DNA of 64,000 nucleotides from Naematelia aurantialba (GCA_021527695.1 JAKFAO010000010.1:1054001-1118000); one strand, 5' to 3'. Positions 35,076 to 47,383 are shown, counted from the first letter of the stretch. Made by a program: numbers and translations. The notes: generated from the letters alone by a model not told the origin.

Positions 35076-37893
35076 CTAGTCCACCAGCTCCAGGGGGCGG
35101 TATCTGAGGAAAGCATCAGTGGGAGTCCCGTCCAGATTCTTTTTGGTAAAAAAAAAGGGGGGAGACTGACACAGCATCCCACATTCGGCTTCGAATGTAG
35201 TCTTCCAGGGGCAATTCGCCCTCTCCATTGACAATCTTGATGGTTGCGTCATCCTGTGCGTTGTCGTCGCTTACTGCTTGTCGCACAACGGCCGCTGCAA
35301 CGTGTACACTGACGGATCGCACGTCGGCAAGATCAGGCAAGAGAGAGGCTTCGGGATTCTGGAGTGCGGGAGAAAGAGACGCGAGAGCATGTACGCCCGC
35401 CATGAGCATTGACGGGGAGATGATTCGTGACCTGGCGAGAATAGCACCGAGACCGAGAGCCGGGTAGATGAGAGCATTGTTCGTTTGCGCTACCGTGTCT
35501 AGGCGACCATCAGCAAATTGCAGTGAAGTGAGCTTTAAATGGTGTACATTGTTTACCGCCCGGAAGGCTGACGGGGTTGAAGGGAGAGCCAGTGGCGACA
35601 AGAGCACGACCATTAGTCCATGCCATGGCATCCTCTGCGCGAAGGTCAGCGTCACGCGGCTGGTAAGATGGGGGCACTCACCGGGATCGACCTCGCAAAG
35701 CGCAGTGGGGTTGGACATGGGGAACTGCGTATGTCAGCACATTTTCACCGAGCAGTGCTGGTGTACGCACGATGATCGGTCGTTCGACATGAGATGCCTG
35801 AACAGCTCAGCTCGCGTATCTTTTGATCAGGGCCTCCTCACCATTTCCTGGATGATCTCCTCATGGAATGCGCGAGTGTGAGTACTGGTGCCAATCAAGA
35901 CAGTAGGTTTGACCGCTTTCACAGCTGCAGGTAATCAGCGTGCTGGTGGACACGGCCCGCTTCCTGACATAGGAAGGTTCAACTCACTGTCAATGAGTCG
36001 GATAGCCGACTGTTCTGGATTTTCCCTCTCCCAGCCCTCAACCTCCTCATCCCTCCGGGCATAGCCGAGCTGGGCATGTCGCAATGCGTTGCCCATACTC
36101 TCGACAAGCAGACCATTGCGATCCACACACCAGAATCTGCTTTGCGCTTCCTCCTTCGTCAGGCCTTCGAGAATCATCAAGCCATCTCGGATCTGATCTG
36201 CAATACCCATTCCGGCCGAACCAGCGCCGTAAATGACTATGCGTTGGTCCTTCAGAGATCCACCAGAAACCCGGATAGCTCTGCAACACTTGAGCTGTTG
36301 GGACTAGACAAAAACTTGATACTCACGCAAGTAGAGCTGCCAGGGCAACAGCCCCGGTTCCTTGGATATCGTCATTGAACATCGGAATGTCCTTGTACTT
36401 CTCCATCAAGCGGTGTGCGTTGGCCATGCCAAAGTCTTCGAAATGAATGATGGCTTTGGGGAATAGGTCCCGACAGTTGCGAATGAAACGGTCAATGAAG
36501 TCGTCGTAATTGCGGCCTCTCAGACGCGTGCGCTTCCAGCCCATATACAGAGGATCGGAGAAGAGGGCGTGGTTATCGGTACCAACGTCAAGGACAACAG
36601 GAAGAATGCGATTCGGGTTGATACCAGCGCCGAGCGTGTAAAGGGCTGATTTGGAAGTTGATATAGTGATACCACCAACACCTTGGTCTACACCATTGAT
36701 CAGCAAACCCAGCATTGGATCGCAAAGAGTCGATACATACCTCCAATGCCGAGAATTGCCTCTGAGTCGGTGACGACAACCAGATCAATGGCGTCCGTCG
36801 CTTCGTGTTCGTGATAGGCGACATCAGCAGTTCGGTTGATGTCGTTCAGATGTGATTCGAGCTGGGCCCGCATTCCGTCAGAATTGGGGAAAGACTAGTC
36901 TTGTCAGCTGAAATACACTGGGTGTGAATAGGAAACACTCACGATGAAACATCCAATTGGCCGCCGGAAGAGAGACGAATACTGAGCGACTGCCTCGGCA
37001 GCGCCTGGACCCGGTCAGTTTGCGTCAGGAACAACCGTATCACTGCTCACCAGGAGTATACAAGATGCCTAGCAAGTCTTTGAGATGGTCCTGCATCAAG
37101 CGATAAAACAAGACCTGGTTCTGATCGCGCAGCGATGCCAAGAAAGCATGCTTGAGAATGACGGATGGTTGCTGTGTTTGTCAGTTCTATTGCATCTGGC
37201 TCGAGGCACCCACCTTGAGGAGCTGATTGTACGCTCGCAAGCTCTGCTTCTCCAAGCTATGCACATCGTAAGGCAGGAAGCCTTCAATCCCAAACACGGC
37301 CCGTTCTTCGCGAGTAAAACCAGCTCCCTACAGGGTTTTAGAGCTCTGCTTGGTACTCAGCATGCAATCTTACCTTGTTCAGCTGCGGGCGAGAGATGGG
37401 GCTATCAGCTTGACCATTAGGGCACAACGGAACATACACGAGGGGTATTCAAGAGTTGGGATCCTAGCGCGGTTAGCTACTGTACAATCATCACCGCGAC
37501 CAAACACACCTCTCAGATTGGTGCTATAGACAGCAAAGTATGGTATCAGCAACCGCGATGCTCCTGTTGGCCCCAAAGCGAGACCCACCGTATTGGGATG
37601 AGGTTCTTATCTTGCGCTTTGATGACTGGCGAAGTGATCTGTCGCTTCTGGACTCTACAGTGTACAAATGCTCTCGCAGAACGAGACGACCTGAAAGAGG
37701 TTATCAGCGTCACGATGGTCCCTGGAAGCAAATAGCTTGTCGGAGCTACCCGACCACAGTGATGGGGGATGGTCCCTGCTCACCCAGGCCTGATCATTGC
37801 TGATGTGGTTCTCGTCGTCACCTTGCCAGCCGTGGGGATCTTGTTCTGGGAAGACGACAAGCAAGAGACACACACTCGGGACAGCTCGGACAT
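35076..37893 (-). CDS. MAE1: NAD(P)-dependent malic enzyme
   Basis: Oxidatively decarboxylates malate to pyruvate, probably in mitochondria. Core motifs run in order on the minus strand: [103 protein letters not shown], a Rossmann [26 protein letters not shown], and ALVATGSPF followed by [15 protein letters not shown]. The last intron joins MWDAV to YRPLELVD before the TAG at 35076-35078. The 5' part is built from tiny exons, one of about 14 nt at 37510-37523, that give [15 protein letters not shown] and then RPQLNKG. The ATG at 37891-37893 is the best start but its joining to the next exon is unresolved. Confidence 0.88.
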
Positions 37894-38246
37894 CTAAAAT
37901 CCGCTCTTGACAAGGATTCGAAAATGAATAGTCAAAATGTATGCATCAGGCTTTGTCCCAGCCAATATTCGAAATTCACAAAGAGGTGCAATAATAGTAG
38001 ACAACCCCCAGGCGGCGGCAGGTGCCGCCAGGCACGCGGCTTTTGTGTCTGGGCCAGGGTCGCGCGACCTGTTCTCAAGCTATGACACAAAACTCTGATT
38101 GACGACTGCGCAACAATCGTCACGGCTGCGCTACGCGATCAGACGGAGGCGTCACGCTGTACGAGCGCGTGACAACGAGACTTGTTCAGCATTACTGCAA
38201 TCAATGATATATCTGTCGAGCTGTTGGCTGTGTTCAACCAAGTACA
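37894..38246. other. Intergenic spacer upstream of malic enzyme and tRNA-Gly
   Basis: Holds the malic enzyme promoter region and the 5' flank of the tRNA. A short GGCGGCGGCA-type imperfect repeat lies at about 38011-38032. No gene was recognised. Confidence 0.4.
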
Positions 38247-38328
38247 ACACTGTTGGTGAAACGGTATCATGCGTCGTTGCCACTTGAACGAATTCGACGC
38301 GGCAAGGGTTCGACTCCCTTACAGTGTA
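38247..38328 (+). tRNA. tRNA-Gly(GCC): tRNA-Gly (anticodon GCC) with 11-nt intron
   Basis: A full cloverleaf can be drawn. The acceptor stem ACACTGT (38247-38253) pairs perfectly with ACAGTGT (38321-38327), followed by discriminator A. The D stem pairs G10-U25, U11-A24, G12-C23 and A13-U22, with GG in the loop. The anticodon stem CGTCG/CGACG encloses U33 and anticodon GCC at 38279-38281. An 11-nt intron (38283-38293) sits in the usual place after A37. The T stem AAGGG/CCCTT encloses TTCGACT. A run of nine T follows directly. The A1-U72 pair is unusual for a glycine tRNA; otherwise all standard positions fit. Confidence 0.85.
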
Positions 38329-38337
38329 TTTTTTTTT
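38329..38337 (+). terminator. RNA polymerase III terminator
   Basis: Nine consecutive T residues begin immediately after the tRNA discriminator base, as expected for Pol III termination. Confidence 0.9.
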
Positions 38338-38841
38338 GGCTTTTCTTTTACTTACCTCTCTATCGTATGAGACCAGTGCAGGGTAGTCGCGCAGAAGTCT
38401 GAGAAAGCAGTAATCACAAAAAGAGAGAGCGACGAAGAATGATTGGGGATTTCCTTGCTGCGTTGGTGTAGATCTCCACCGTAAGTCTGGTGAGGATGAA
38501 ATTTCAGGCTAGGGCGCGGCGCTCCCAGGGCCTTTCGATACGTGCGAGCCCATGCAACCAGACGGAGACATACGACAAACTGGGCAGATGCACGGGTTTG
38601 TCCAAGGCAGAATGCAGATCACACTGAGATCACACTGAGACTCAACTACGCATCCAGAGTCAAGCGTACGTTGGGTGGTGACTCCCTCCACGGAAGTACG
38701 AGAAAAGAATGGCATCTCGTCGTCTCGTACAAACTGCCTACATCCAGGTCCCCGGTCGATCCAAGCTTACTTGAGCGGAGTGCTATTCGAGTCAGCCGCA
38801 GATCAGTGGACCCGACAGCCCCCAAAGGGGAAAGGTGCAAC
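38338..38841. other. Spacer between tRNA-Gly and RPS15 3' end
   Basis: No convincing gene was seen in these 504 bases. A short tandem copy of the 11-mer GATCACACTGA lies at about 38617-38640. Part may be RPS15 3' UTR, or a further exon if the GTGAGT at the RPS15 stop is used as a donor. Confidence 0.4.
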
Positions 38842-39854
38842 TCACAATCGCGAGTCCTTCATGTTGGCGCCTCGACCGTGTCCGACGGGCTTGTAGGTGA
38901 TACTGGCGTTATGAGCATGGATTGGTCGTGCAAGGCGATATGAGACGTAGACTCACGAGAATTCGCCGATGTAGTGGCCAGTCATCTCTGGCTTGATCTC
39001 GACGGTGGTGAAGGTCTTTCCGTTCTGTCGGCACGTCAGTCGTGATCTACTAGTAGGTCCAGTGATGCGAGTCGGTAGAAGAGGGGGAGGAAGCGGGAAC
39101 GACAACGACGACGGCAAGAAGAGAAAAAGGAGACACTAGGAGAGAGAGGGAAGAGGAAGGGAAGTGTGCGAAGTCAAGCAACACTCACGTAAACACCGAC
39201 GACCGAACCGATCATCTCGGGAACGATGATCATGTCTCGCAAGTGGGTCTTGACCATCGCGGGCTTTTGGTTGGGTCCAGCCTCCTTCTTGGACTTGCGC
39301 AGCTTCTTGATCAGACCCATGGGGCGGCGCTTGAGTCCGCGCTGGAACCTCCTGCGGGCACGAGCATGCACGAGCTGTATAGGCGATTGCGGGTTGGGAG
39401 GGGTGACGATTGGGTGGATGGGATCAAGGTGACAAGAAATTGGTCATAGATCGTGGGAGGGACAAACGGATCGTCAGCGCAGTACTTAGCAGAGTCCAAT
39501 CATTCAGTCCTCCGTCCATCCTGCATCCAGGCATGAACCTTCAAACACCGCAATAACGCGCCCCATCCACTGATCCCGTCATCGCCCTCGCCCCCGAATC
39601 CCTGGCCCCCGTGTTTTCCAAGCAACCCATTATGCAAGGGCAAATTCGACAAGAAGACCCACCTCGATGAAAGCCTCATTGCTCAGGTCGAGAAGCTGGT
39701 CGAGCTCCACACCCCGGTACTGGTATTTTTTGAAGCCTCGGCCTGCCTTCTTGACTGCTGCCTCCTCTCCGGTAGTGAAGTCGGCCTGTTCGATGTATCA
39801 GTGTGTCGCCTCATGTACAAGTTTGGCGAGAAATGGTAGAACAAGACTCACCAT
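38842..39854 (-). CDS. RPS15: Ribosomal protein uS19 (S15)
   Basis: Small ribosomal subunit protein uS19. The start codon at 39852-39854 is alone on its exon; a 66-nt intron (39786-39851) separates it from [19 protein letters not shown]. Then [17 protein letters not shown], an intron of 288 nt (39375-39662), and [20 protein letters not shown] with [20 protein letters not shown] 164-nt intron (39025-39188) follows, then [20 protein letters not shown], a 54-nt intron (38903-38956), and [20 protein letters not shown] with TGA at 38842-38844. This totals 441 nt and 146 residues, the family's normal size. The final codons overlap a GTGAGT, so a short extra exon ending in the usual PLK remains possible. 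Confidence 0.92.
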
Positions 39855-40962
39855 GTTGCTGTGAAGGGCGAGCAAGGCGGCGTTGCGACGTTGCGATGCA
39901 AGCGGTAGTGATTGTAGTAAGCGGACGGGAGGAAGATGAAGAAGAGATCGAAGCCTGGTCAGCGGACACCCTGCCAGTTGCACGAATGAGTATGAGACGT
40001 ACAAGTTTGACTAAGAAGAAGAGAGCTGCAAGCAAGGAAACGACAATCCGAGACTCGCTGGGTTGCAGACGCAACGAAATTTCGCCACAATCGGGATTTC
40101 AAGCAACTCCGCCAGATCAGGTTCTGCTGTTTTTCTTTGGCGGCAGTTTCTCGACTTTCTCCCAAAAAGTGAGCATCATGTTACCTATGCAGCAGAGCGT
40201 TTGATTGTTTGTATAGTACCATAAACCGCCGATGCGCTGATCGCAGCGCTCTTTCCTCCCCTTGAACGGCGGGGATGTCTGGAAGAAACGGAGCGGCGGG
40301 AGACCGACATGACTGCAATACTTGCAATCCACCGTGATTCGAGCGGCCTTTTCTTAGATTCGCTGGGGAGAGGGGGCGATCATGGAGTCAGACACCCGGC
40401 CGGATGAGTAACACTTCCCTCGAGATGTTACGTGATGTATACAGCGTATTCCCAACTACTCCTCCCGTGAGCGTCTCGAAGCTTTCGTGGCTGCTGGTCA
40501 GCCAGCAATCACGACACTCAGCGCTCGCCATCTCAGCATAAGAGCAAACGCCGACCGCGTGGGATGACGGCATGACCACATTTTGTTTCGGCGTCGCGTG
40601 GCTCTGTCTATGCCACCAGCACGCACAGATAAAGGCTGAGACTTGTAAGCTTGGTCTTGGCATCACCAAGATCAAAGTTGGTATCTTCCACCACTCTTTG
40701 CTATCGAGTAGTCACCGGTTTCGCTTTGTCTACTCGCTCTAAGAAATCCCATGCAATGCCATACAGTACAACATATTATGATGAGTTCCCTGATGACCGT
40801 GGACCGGTAAGCTCATTGCTCGCTCTATTGCCTCTCACTACGCTTTCGTCGCTCAGCCGTCCAACGTCAATGCGCTGCATTTCGTTAGCGTCGTTGCGCG
40901 TTCCGGGCAATTTCAGCATCTTGAGATGTCGAAGACAGATGACGAGCGTGACGAGGCTAGAC
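39855..40962. other. RPS15 promoter region and DPB2 3' flank, no gene recognised
   Basis: Both neighbours read leftward, so this 1.1-kb stretch should contain the RPS15 promoter and the 3' UTR of DPB2. A minus-strand frame at 40388-40675 (95 codons) and another at 40117-40332 are open but show no family resemblance. DPB2 may extend a few codons into 40916-40962 if its last GTGAGT is a donor. Confidence 0.45.
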
Positions 40963-43128
40963 TCACCTTCGCTCACTCCTACCCGTCGCAGGGTAATACA
41001 TACTCCACTCAAACTCCCCTCCCTCGCCGCCAGAGCCACCGACAAATCGCCCTGGATTGAGAACATGACAGCCCTCATAGGTGAGTTCGTAACGCTCATA
41101 CTTGTCTGCCAGGACTACAGCCGTAGGCATCGGATACAGTCGGAGCGCGTGGTCAAATTCCCATAATGTTGGGCGAATGGACAGCGGTAAGGGTGAGAGA
41201 TGTGATTGGTCCAATATAGTCTGTACCAGCTGTATATCGAAGCATGAACCATGTCAGCGGCCAGTGCCATGAGAGCGTTGACTACTCACGTAGCGTTTCA
41301 TATCTACTTGATCTTCTTGGCCGTCCTTGACACCCACCAGATTACGCATCATCCTCCCCATCAAATCTTCGCGTGAGATCATCAATTCTTGTCCAAAGTA
41401 CCGAATGCGACATGGATTCGACACAAATTTTGCTTTTGGTATCCGCTGAGCCAGTCGCGCTGTGATCGCAGGTGGCAATGCTGGTCGAGGGATCGTCGAG
41501 CTCGACCATGGATCAAGTGGACCAGGAACGAAGATGAAGTGCGAAGATAGGAGGAGGGGAAATTGTAACAGAAGATCGGTTAACGCGTTGAAGCAATCTG
41601 CAGAAGCATTAACGACGAAAGATCACGAGGTCACCGGCTTACTGGTATACCGCTTGAGCCCGCCTTGTCCCTCCCACCCCCTCTGGCAAAAGTTGCCACA
41701 GATGATGAATGCCATGGGACGGTACTCGGCTGCATCTGCATATCCTTCGAACAGCTTGCGTAAGGCCGGGAGACATCGAGGGTGGTCCAGCCAAACATCT
41801 GAGAGAACCACGAAAGACACTTGTGTATTTGCGAGAACTGTCGAGGCGTATTTTTGCTACAGTCCGTCAGCTTGCAGAATGCACGGTACGATAATCGCTG
41901 ACTTCTTCTTTGAGAGACATCGCACCAGTGCCAAGAAAGTCCGTGTGTCCGTGCAAATTCCTGCGGCCAGCATCGGCATTGACATGCACAAGACGTAACA
42001 GACCCACCGTGCCACTTCCCGTTTCTCGCTCGGTGGATGACCCATGGCCAGGACTCGTATTGTCTCATCGATCGTATACTCCCCCTCGATCAAGACCATA
42101 CATCCTTCCGTGAATAAACCCTCGCCCGGTACCTGCTCGCTTCAGTATACTGCCGAAGCGCAAACAGAGGCGTACGCACTGCATCCTCCATATCCAGTCG
42201 GACCCGACCTTCGCCGTCCTCAAGGCACAGGCGTCCCTCCATATCCCTGGACAACATCCCGAATAGCAAGAACAATTGTCCCGCTCGACCGAGCAGGTTT
42301 CGCGTCGACGTCAGCTTGAGATAATTGGAACGGTCGTGGCCGCCTATCGCTGGCGGTGTGAAATTCTCATTTCGCAAAATCGCCTACAAGTCGTGCATCA
42401 ATTCATCTCCAGTCCAACTAACACGAGATGAGCTGACCTCTTTGATGATACCCCATCTCTCCCTCAAGAATGCGGACCGGCTGGAAGCTTGACCAGCTAT
42501 TGAAGGCTTCGTCTTGGCGCTACATCAATTGTCAGATGGAACGGCTTGATAGTCAACTGGCTGACGTGGTGAACCCTCCTCTCACAGCATCAAAGTGTAC
42601 AGGTGGCATATCGAATGAATCGATAACCTCAAAGTGGTTTTCGACGTTGATCTCAGCTGGATCTGCGATTTGACTGTCGTCGGTTGTCTGTCATGTGTCA
42701 ACGAGCCGAATCGGCTAGAAATCAGGTCTGCAACACACTCCGACTTGCAACGCCTCGTATGCCCGCTTGAGAGCTGGGAGAGACACCAGCGAAGACGAGT
42801 CTGATTCGGCTCAGCGTGAATCATCGCAAAACCGACCACGCCCTCACCTTCTCCTTTGAGATACTCTCTGGCCCATAGGTCGAGTCCCACGAGCCATTCA
42901 TCCTCTGGAATGTCATTCTGAAATAGAGGTTAGCCCCCAAAGAGTTCTCGTGGACAGTCGGCAACGGCGAAACTGACCTCTCTCAGAGTCTCCTCGATGT
43001 AGCTCAGTGCTGTGGCCGGCAGCGTCAGGGAGTATTTCGTCGAAAATACCTGCTCGGGTGAGATACGCAAGCAGAAGTCTCGGCAACCGCCTCACCTTGA
43101 CGATGCTTGCTCGCATGGCGTTGACCAT
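40963..43128 (-). CDS. DPB2: DNA polymerase epsilon subunit B
   Basis: Essential non-catalytic subunit of the leading-strand replicase, with an inactivated calcineurin-like phosphoesterase fold and an OB fold. The start at 43128 gives [11 protein letters not shown]; after an intron [20 protein letters not shown] matches the Dpb2 N-terminal helical domain. Further pieces are [59 protein letters not shown] (phosphoesterase region), [35 protein letters not shown] and [20 protein letters not shown] with [16 protein letters not shown] near the C-terminus. The reading ends [13 protein letters not shown] with TGA at 40963-40965. That stop overlaps a GTGAGT donor, so one or two residues may differ. 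Confidence 0.9.
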
Positions 43129-43438
43129 CTTGGCTGATGAGTGTCCAGACTCCGTTAGAGGCTGTGCTCTTAAGAGCCACCAGGCGAAATTACAGGAAAG
43201 AGAAGTCGCGTCCCTCCACCGCGCGTGCCTTTCATGAGAATGATAAAGGGAGGGTCGAACAAGGGATCTTCAGTATGCGGAAGCAAAATCGCCACTGAAA
43301 GTCGATGGGCTGTCAAGGCGTCCAAGAGGAGGAACATCAGCCACAGTAGTCGACACGTCTGGCATAAGAAGCGCTCACAAACTGGAGATAGTCATCTAAT
43401 CTATCACTTAGGGAACAGGCGGATGAGTGAGAGTCAGT
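43129..43438. promoter_or_regulatory. Shared divergent promoter, DPB2 and NOT5
   Basis: A 310-bp spacer between the start codons of two divergently read genes. No specific motif was assigned. Confidence 0.45.
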
Positions 43439-45985
43439 ATGGCGTTACGGAAATTGCAAGGTGAGCCGTCAATGCTCTCCTGTTGGCTCCACCTTGCCCA
43501 ACCAGCCTCTTTGCTTCGCAATCTTCGTACCTTGCTGGTATAGTCCAAAGCTGACGCTCGGCTCAGCTGAGATCGACCGGACCCTCAAGATAGTCGGTCA
43601 AGGTGTCGAGGCGTTCGAAAGCACGTTTGAGAAGCTTGGGCATGCTACCAATGCGACGCAGAAAGATAAACTAGAGGTGGACCTCAAGACGCAGATCAAG
43701 AAGCTGCAGCGGATGAGAGATCAGATCAAAGTCTGGTTAGGCAATGGGGATATCAAGGATAAGTCGTCGTTGATGGAGAATCGAAAGTTGATCGAGTCGG
43801 TGCGTACCCCCAGAAGCGTCATATCAACCACGACGAGCTGACTCGATCTTCTCTTTCTTCTTTGTTCTCTTCCATGTGGTGATGCTCCTTCTGCCTGGGC
43901 TCACGGTGCCAATGCAAACAGCAAATGGAACGGTTCAAAGCTTTGGAAAAGGAGATGAAGATGAAGGCCTTCTCGAAAGAGGGTTTGATCGCGCAGAACA
44001 AATTGGACCCAGCCGAGAAAGCCAAGCGGGATATGATCGACTGGATCGGCACGACGACCGATGAGCTAGGGCGGCAGATTGAGCAAACCGAGGCGGAAGC
44101 TGAGAGCATCTCGACCCAGAAGAAGAAGAAGGGAGGCACGGACAGACTGGGCGAGCTGGAGCAGCTGAATGAGCGCCGAAATTGGCATATCGGCCGGCTG
44201 GAAATCGTGCAGCGCATGTTGGAAAATGGGCAGCTCGGCACCGAGGCGGTCGAGACGATACAGGAGGACGTCAAGTACTTTGTCGAGGCCAACGCCGTGA
44301 GTCGCAGCAATGCTTTTGATACAATGCGGCGGTTATCGTTGACGGCTGAACAATCTCGCAGGAGGAAGACTTTGACTTTGACAATGGCATTTACGACGAG
44401 CTCAATCTGCAGGACGAGGAAGACTACGTGGCCGACTTTGGCCATGGCGACGATCTTTCCAATCTTGACTCGTCATCTGTCGTCGATATCGAGACACCTG
44501 CACCTGCGGCACCCAAGACCCCAGCCAAAGAGGAAAAGAAGGACAAGGCAACTCCGGGTTCCAAACCTCAGACTACCCCCTTGGACGAACAACCGCCTTC
44601 ACCCGTACAACCCATCAAAAAGCCTGTACGCAAGACGACGCTCGAATCCAAAACAACACCGGCACCATCTGCACCCGCTCCTGCTACCCCTGCTGTCGAA
44701 CCCGTTCCCAGGGTCTCACCCGCCGCGAAACCAGTTCAGATGCCACCTATCCGATATGCGGCAGCGGCAGCAGCAGCCGTCGCGGCCAGTGCTCCCGCAG
44801 GTATCCCTAGCGTTCCTGCACCAGCTCCTGCGCCTTCATCTAGTACCGTGCCGGAGAACATATCGTCGCCTGTCAGGCCAAAGGAGGAGCAGACGCCATT
44901 ACCTTTGACAGAAGCGGCACCAGAGATGATTGAAAGTCCGCTGCAATCGACGCCGAGTCCCCAGGCGGAACCTGCAAACGTCAACGTGAGTGATCCGTCC
45001 ATTGCCATATATGCCCATGAACGGTGCTGATTCTAGCAGGGTCATCCTCCAGCGCCACCGCCTGGACTGGTGGCGCCTGCGCAGCCCGTCCAGCAGACTC
45101 CCTTGACATCCCCATCAAATCTTAATGGGGCCTCTCCTTTGCCATCCACCGCGGGTCGGAACCTACCTCCACCAGGATATGCACCGCCTGCCGCTGTCGC
45201 CGAGTCCTCCCGTGCAGCATCTGTTGCATCCAGCTCTGCGCCACCACAGCAGGGTGTGCTCGGCGGGCTTATGGCAAGCTTTGACGTTGCAAAGGCGCAA
45301 TGTGAGTCTAGTGGACGGTCCCGCTACAGATCACTGAGGGCTGATAATTTCAGCTGAGAGAAGGGCCAAGAACCCCGCGGCGTTGAGTGCCGCATTGGAT
45401 GAGAGCCTGGCCAATGCACCCCATCAGTTGGATACTGAATCGTGAGTGCTACGTGTCTTGGCGAGATGTCTGGTCTGACAAGATTTTCCAGACCGCGATA
45501 TTACGTTCCTGCCAATCCCATCAAGACCCCGTCGTATTACCCTCAAGCACGGCCGCCAATACTGGACGACAAGGGGATATTTTCGAGATTGGATGTGGAT
45601 ACGCTCATGTACATCTTTTACTACATGACGGGGACTTATGAGCAGTGAGTTTTTGTCCTGGTCGTTCTTGCTGGTCGCTTGTTGCAGATCGTCAACTAAA
45701 GCGACAACAGGTGGCTGGCGGCGCGGGAGCTAAAGAGTCAATCATGGCGATTTCACAAGCAATACCTGACATGGTTCCAACGTGCACATAATCCACAAGC
45801 GGTGACGGCGGAATACGAACAAGGGGGATATCTATACTTTGACTGGGAAAACAGCTGGTGTCAGCGGAAAAAGAGCGATTTCCGCTTCGAGGTGAGTGCG
45901 ACGAGTCTTTGTACTCGACACTGTCAGGCTGTGAAGAAGTGTAGTGCTGATGTCTCGATAGTATCGGTGGTTGTCAGATCATTAG
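43439..45985 (+). CDS. NOT5: CCR4-NOT complex subunit NOT5/NOT3
   Basis: Scaffold subunit of the CCR4-NOT deadenylase, acting in mRNA decay and translation sensing. Exon 1 codes MALRKLQ; the following intron joins to [18 protein letters not shown], the defining Not3/Not5 N-terminal coiled coil. Next come [57 protein letters not shown] and [16 protein letters not shown]. The middle is Pro/Ala-rich and disordered. The C-terminal NOT box reads [40 protein letters not shown], and [20 protein letters not shown], and a last intron gives EYRWLSDH with TAG at 45983-45985. Domain order and length are typical of the family. Confidence 0.93.
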
Positions 45986-47383
45986 ATTTCAGTGCAAACC
46001 ATCGTGAACTCGTCGGCGATGCATCTATGCGTGATCGTTTCCCAAGATGGAGCCGACCGTCTCGGTCATCTCGGCAGCTAACAATCCCCCTTGTTCACAA
46101 CGTTCACCCAGAAGACGCAAACACCTACCGCGGGAGACACCTGCGGTGAGCGGCGATTCAGCATGGCGACCGAGCGACCGACGCAATTACGCTATGGATA
46201 GAGGCTCAAAGGACGCACCCCCGAACCTCTTTTTTTTACCTCCTTTTGGGCAGAAGTCACGTGCGCCAAAGTCTTAGGAAGCGACATGTGTCCACTTGGA
46301 AGCGAACAGCAAGGAATGTTGAGCCATGGGGCATGGCTCGGTTCATGGCTCACACCTCACCCGTGACTGCAGCGCAGAGTTGACCGAGGCAAGACGGCTT
46401 TTTGGCTTCTAGGCTCTCTGACGTTTGAACCACCGCTTGGCTGATCCGTTTCACGAGCAACGCTGATCCTCCCTTGCTCCCTGATCTACTATGCGCACGG
46501 TCGAGCTGACTGTTCTCCTCTCGGTGTATTGCTTCCGTGCGCTAATGGACTGGGATTCTCACAATATGTCTTGTTGGCGTGTGTGTGTGTGGGTGGGTGG
46601 TTGGTGTGTCAGAGTGAAACTTATAAAGGTACAAGGAAGTAGGGAGACTGCTGCCTGCCCGCTTAGCGTCGAACGAGTCGGCATCCGAGCCGCCACGGGC
46701 AGCGAGGAGGGAACCAGTCAGGACAGTGCGAGTGGGGCAAAAAAAATACAAGGCGGAGAAGCAGCCGCGGGGGAGGAAAGAAGAGAAGACAGAGTTGGTG
46801 GTGTGTTTCCAGGGGGGATCCTTTCGCCGTGTCACCTGTGTCGTTGCTGGCAAGCCGTCGCCGCAAGCACCGGAGATCGATCGTCGCTCTCTTCTTTCCC
46901 CCCCCCGCGGGTGGATGATCAGACAAAGAGTTGACGCATGGCGGGTATACCCGTCTCCATTTCCGTCTCCCTTCTTCCACTTCTTCTTCTTCCTCGTCTT
47001 CTTACTTCTTCTTCAGCTCATGCCCCATTCTCTCTGCTCTCTCCTCGACCCTCGTTCTTTTCCTTCAACCCATCTAGCATCGCTGCTATTCTACTACTAT
47101 TCTTAAGCCTTGGACCAACTCTCCATCGCCCCCAGCCATCGCACACCACTTAGCCATACTCGATCTTCCTTGCCTGCGATACTCTGCCATCAGCCTGCCA
47201 TCCCAGCGCCGTTTTATCCCTACCAACTACATCCTACGCATCCAATTGCTCTCTTGCTCTCGTCGTTGCACCTTGCACCCCTCGCGCACTTTGAAACCTG
47301 AGTACATCCCTCCCCTAACATCGGCGGCGCCACGGAGAAGCACCCTCCGCTGATATACAGCCAGGCAGTCTATCCCCGGTACC
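45986..47383. promoter_or_regulatory. Long upstream region of the CCCH gene
   Basis: This 1.4-kb spacer follows NOT5 and precedes a same-strand gene. It contains a GT-rich run (about 46578-46612), a C run followed by GCGGG (about 46899-46912) and a long pyrimidine-rich tract of CTTCTTC type (about 46950-47110), common in fungal core promoters and 5' leaders. Several short ATG-initiated frames lie in it and could act as upstream ORFs. No coding gene was recognised. Confidence 0.45.

Noticed and set aside
40388..40675. A 95-codon minus-strand frame upstream of RPS15
   Set aside because: No recognisable motif and an odd Cys/Ser-rich composition. Not enough to call a gene without transcript data.
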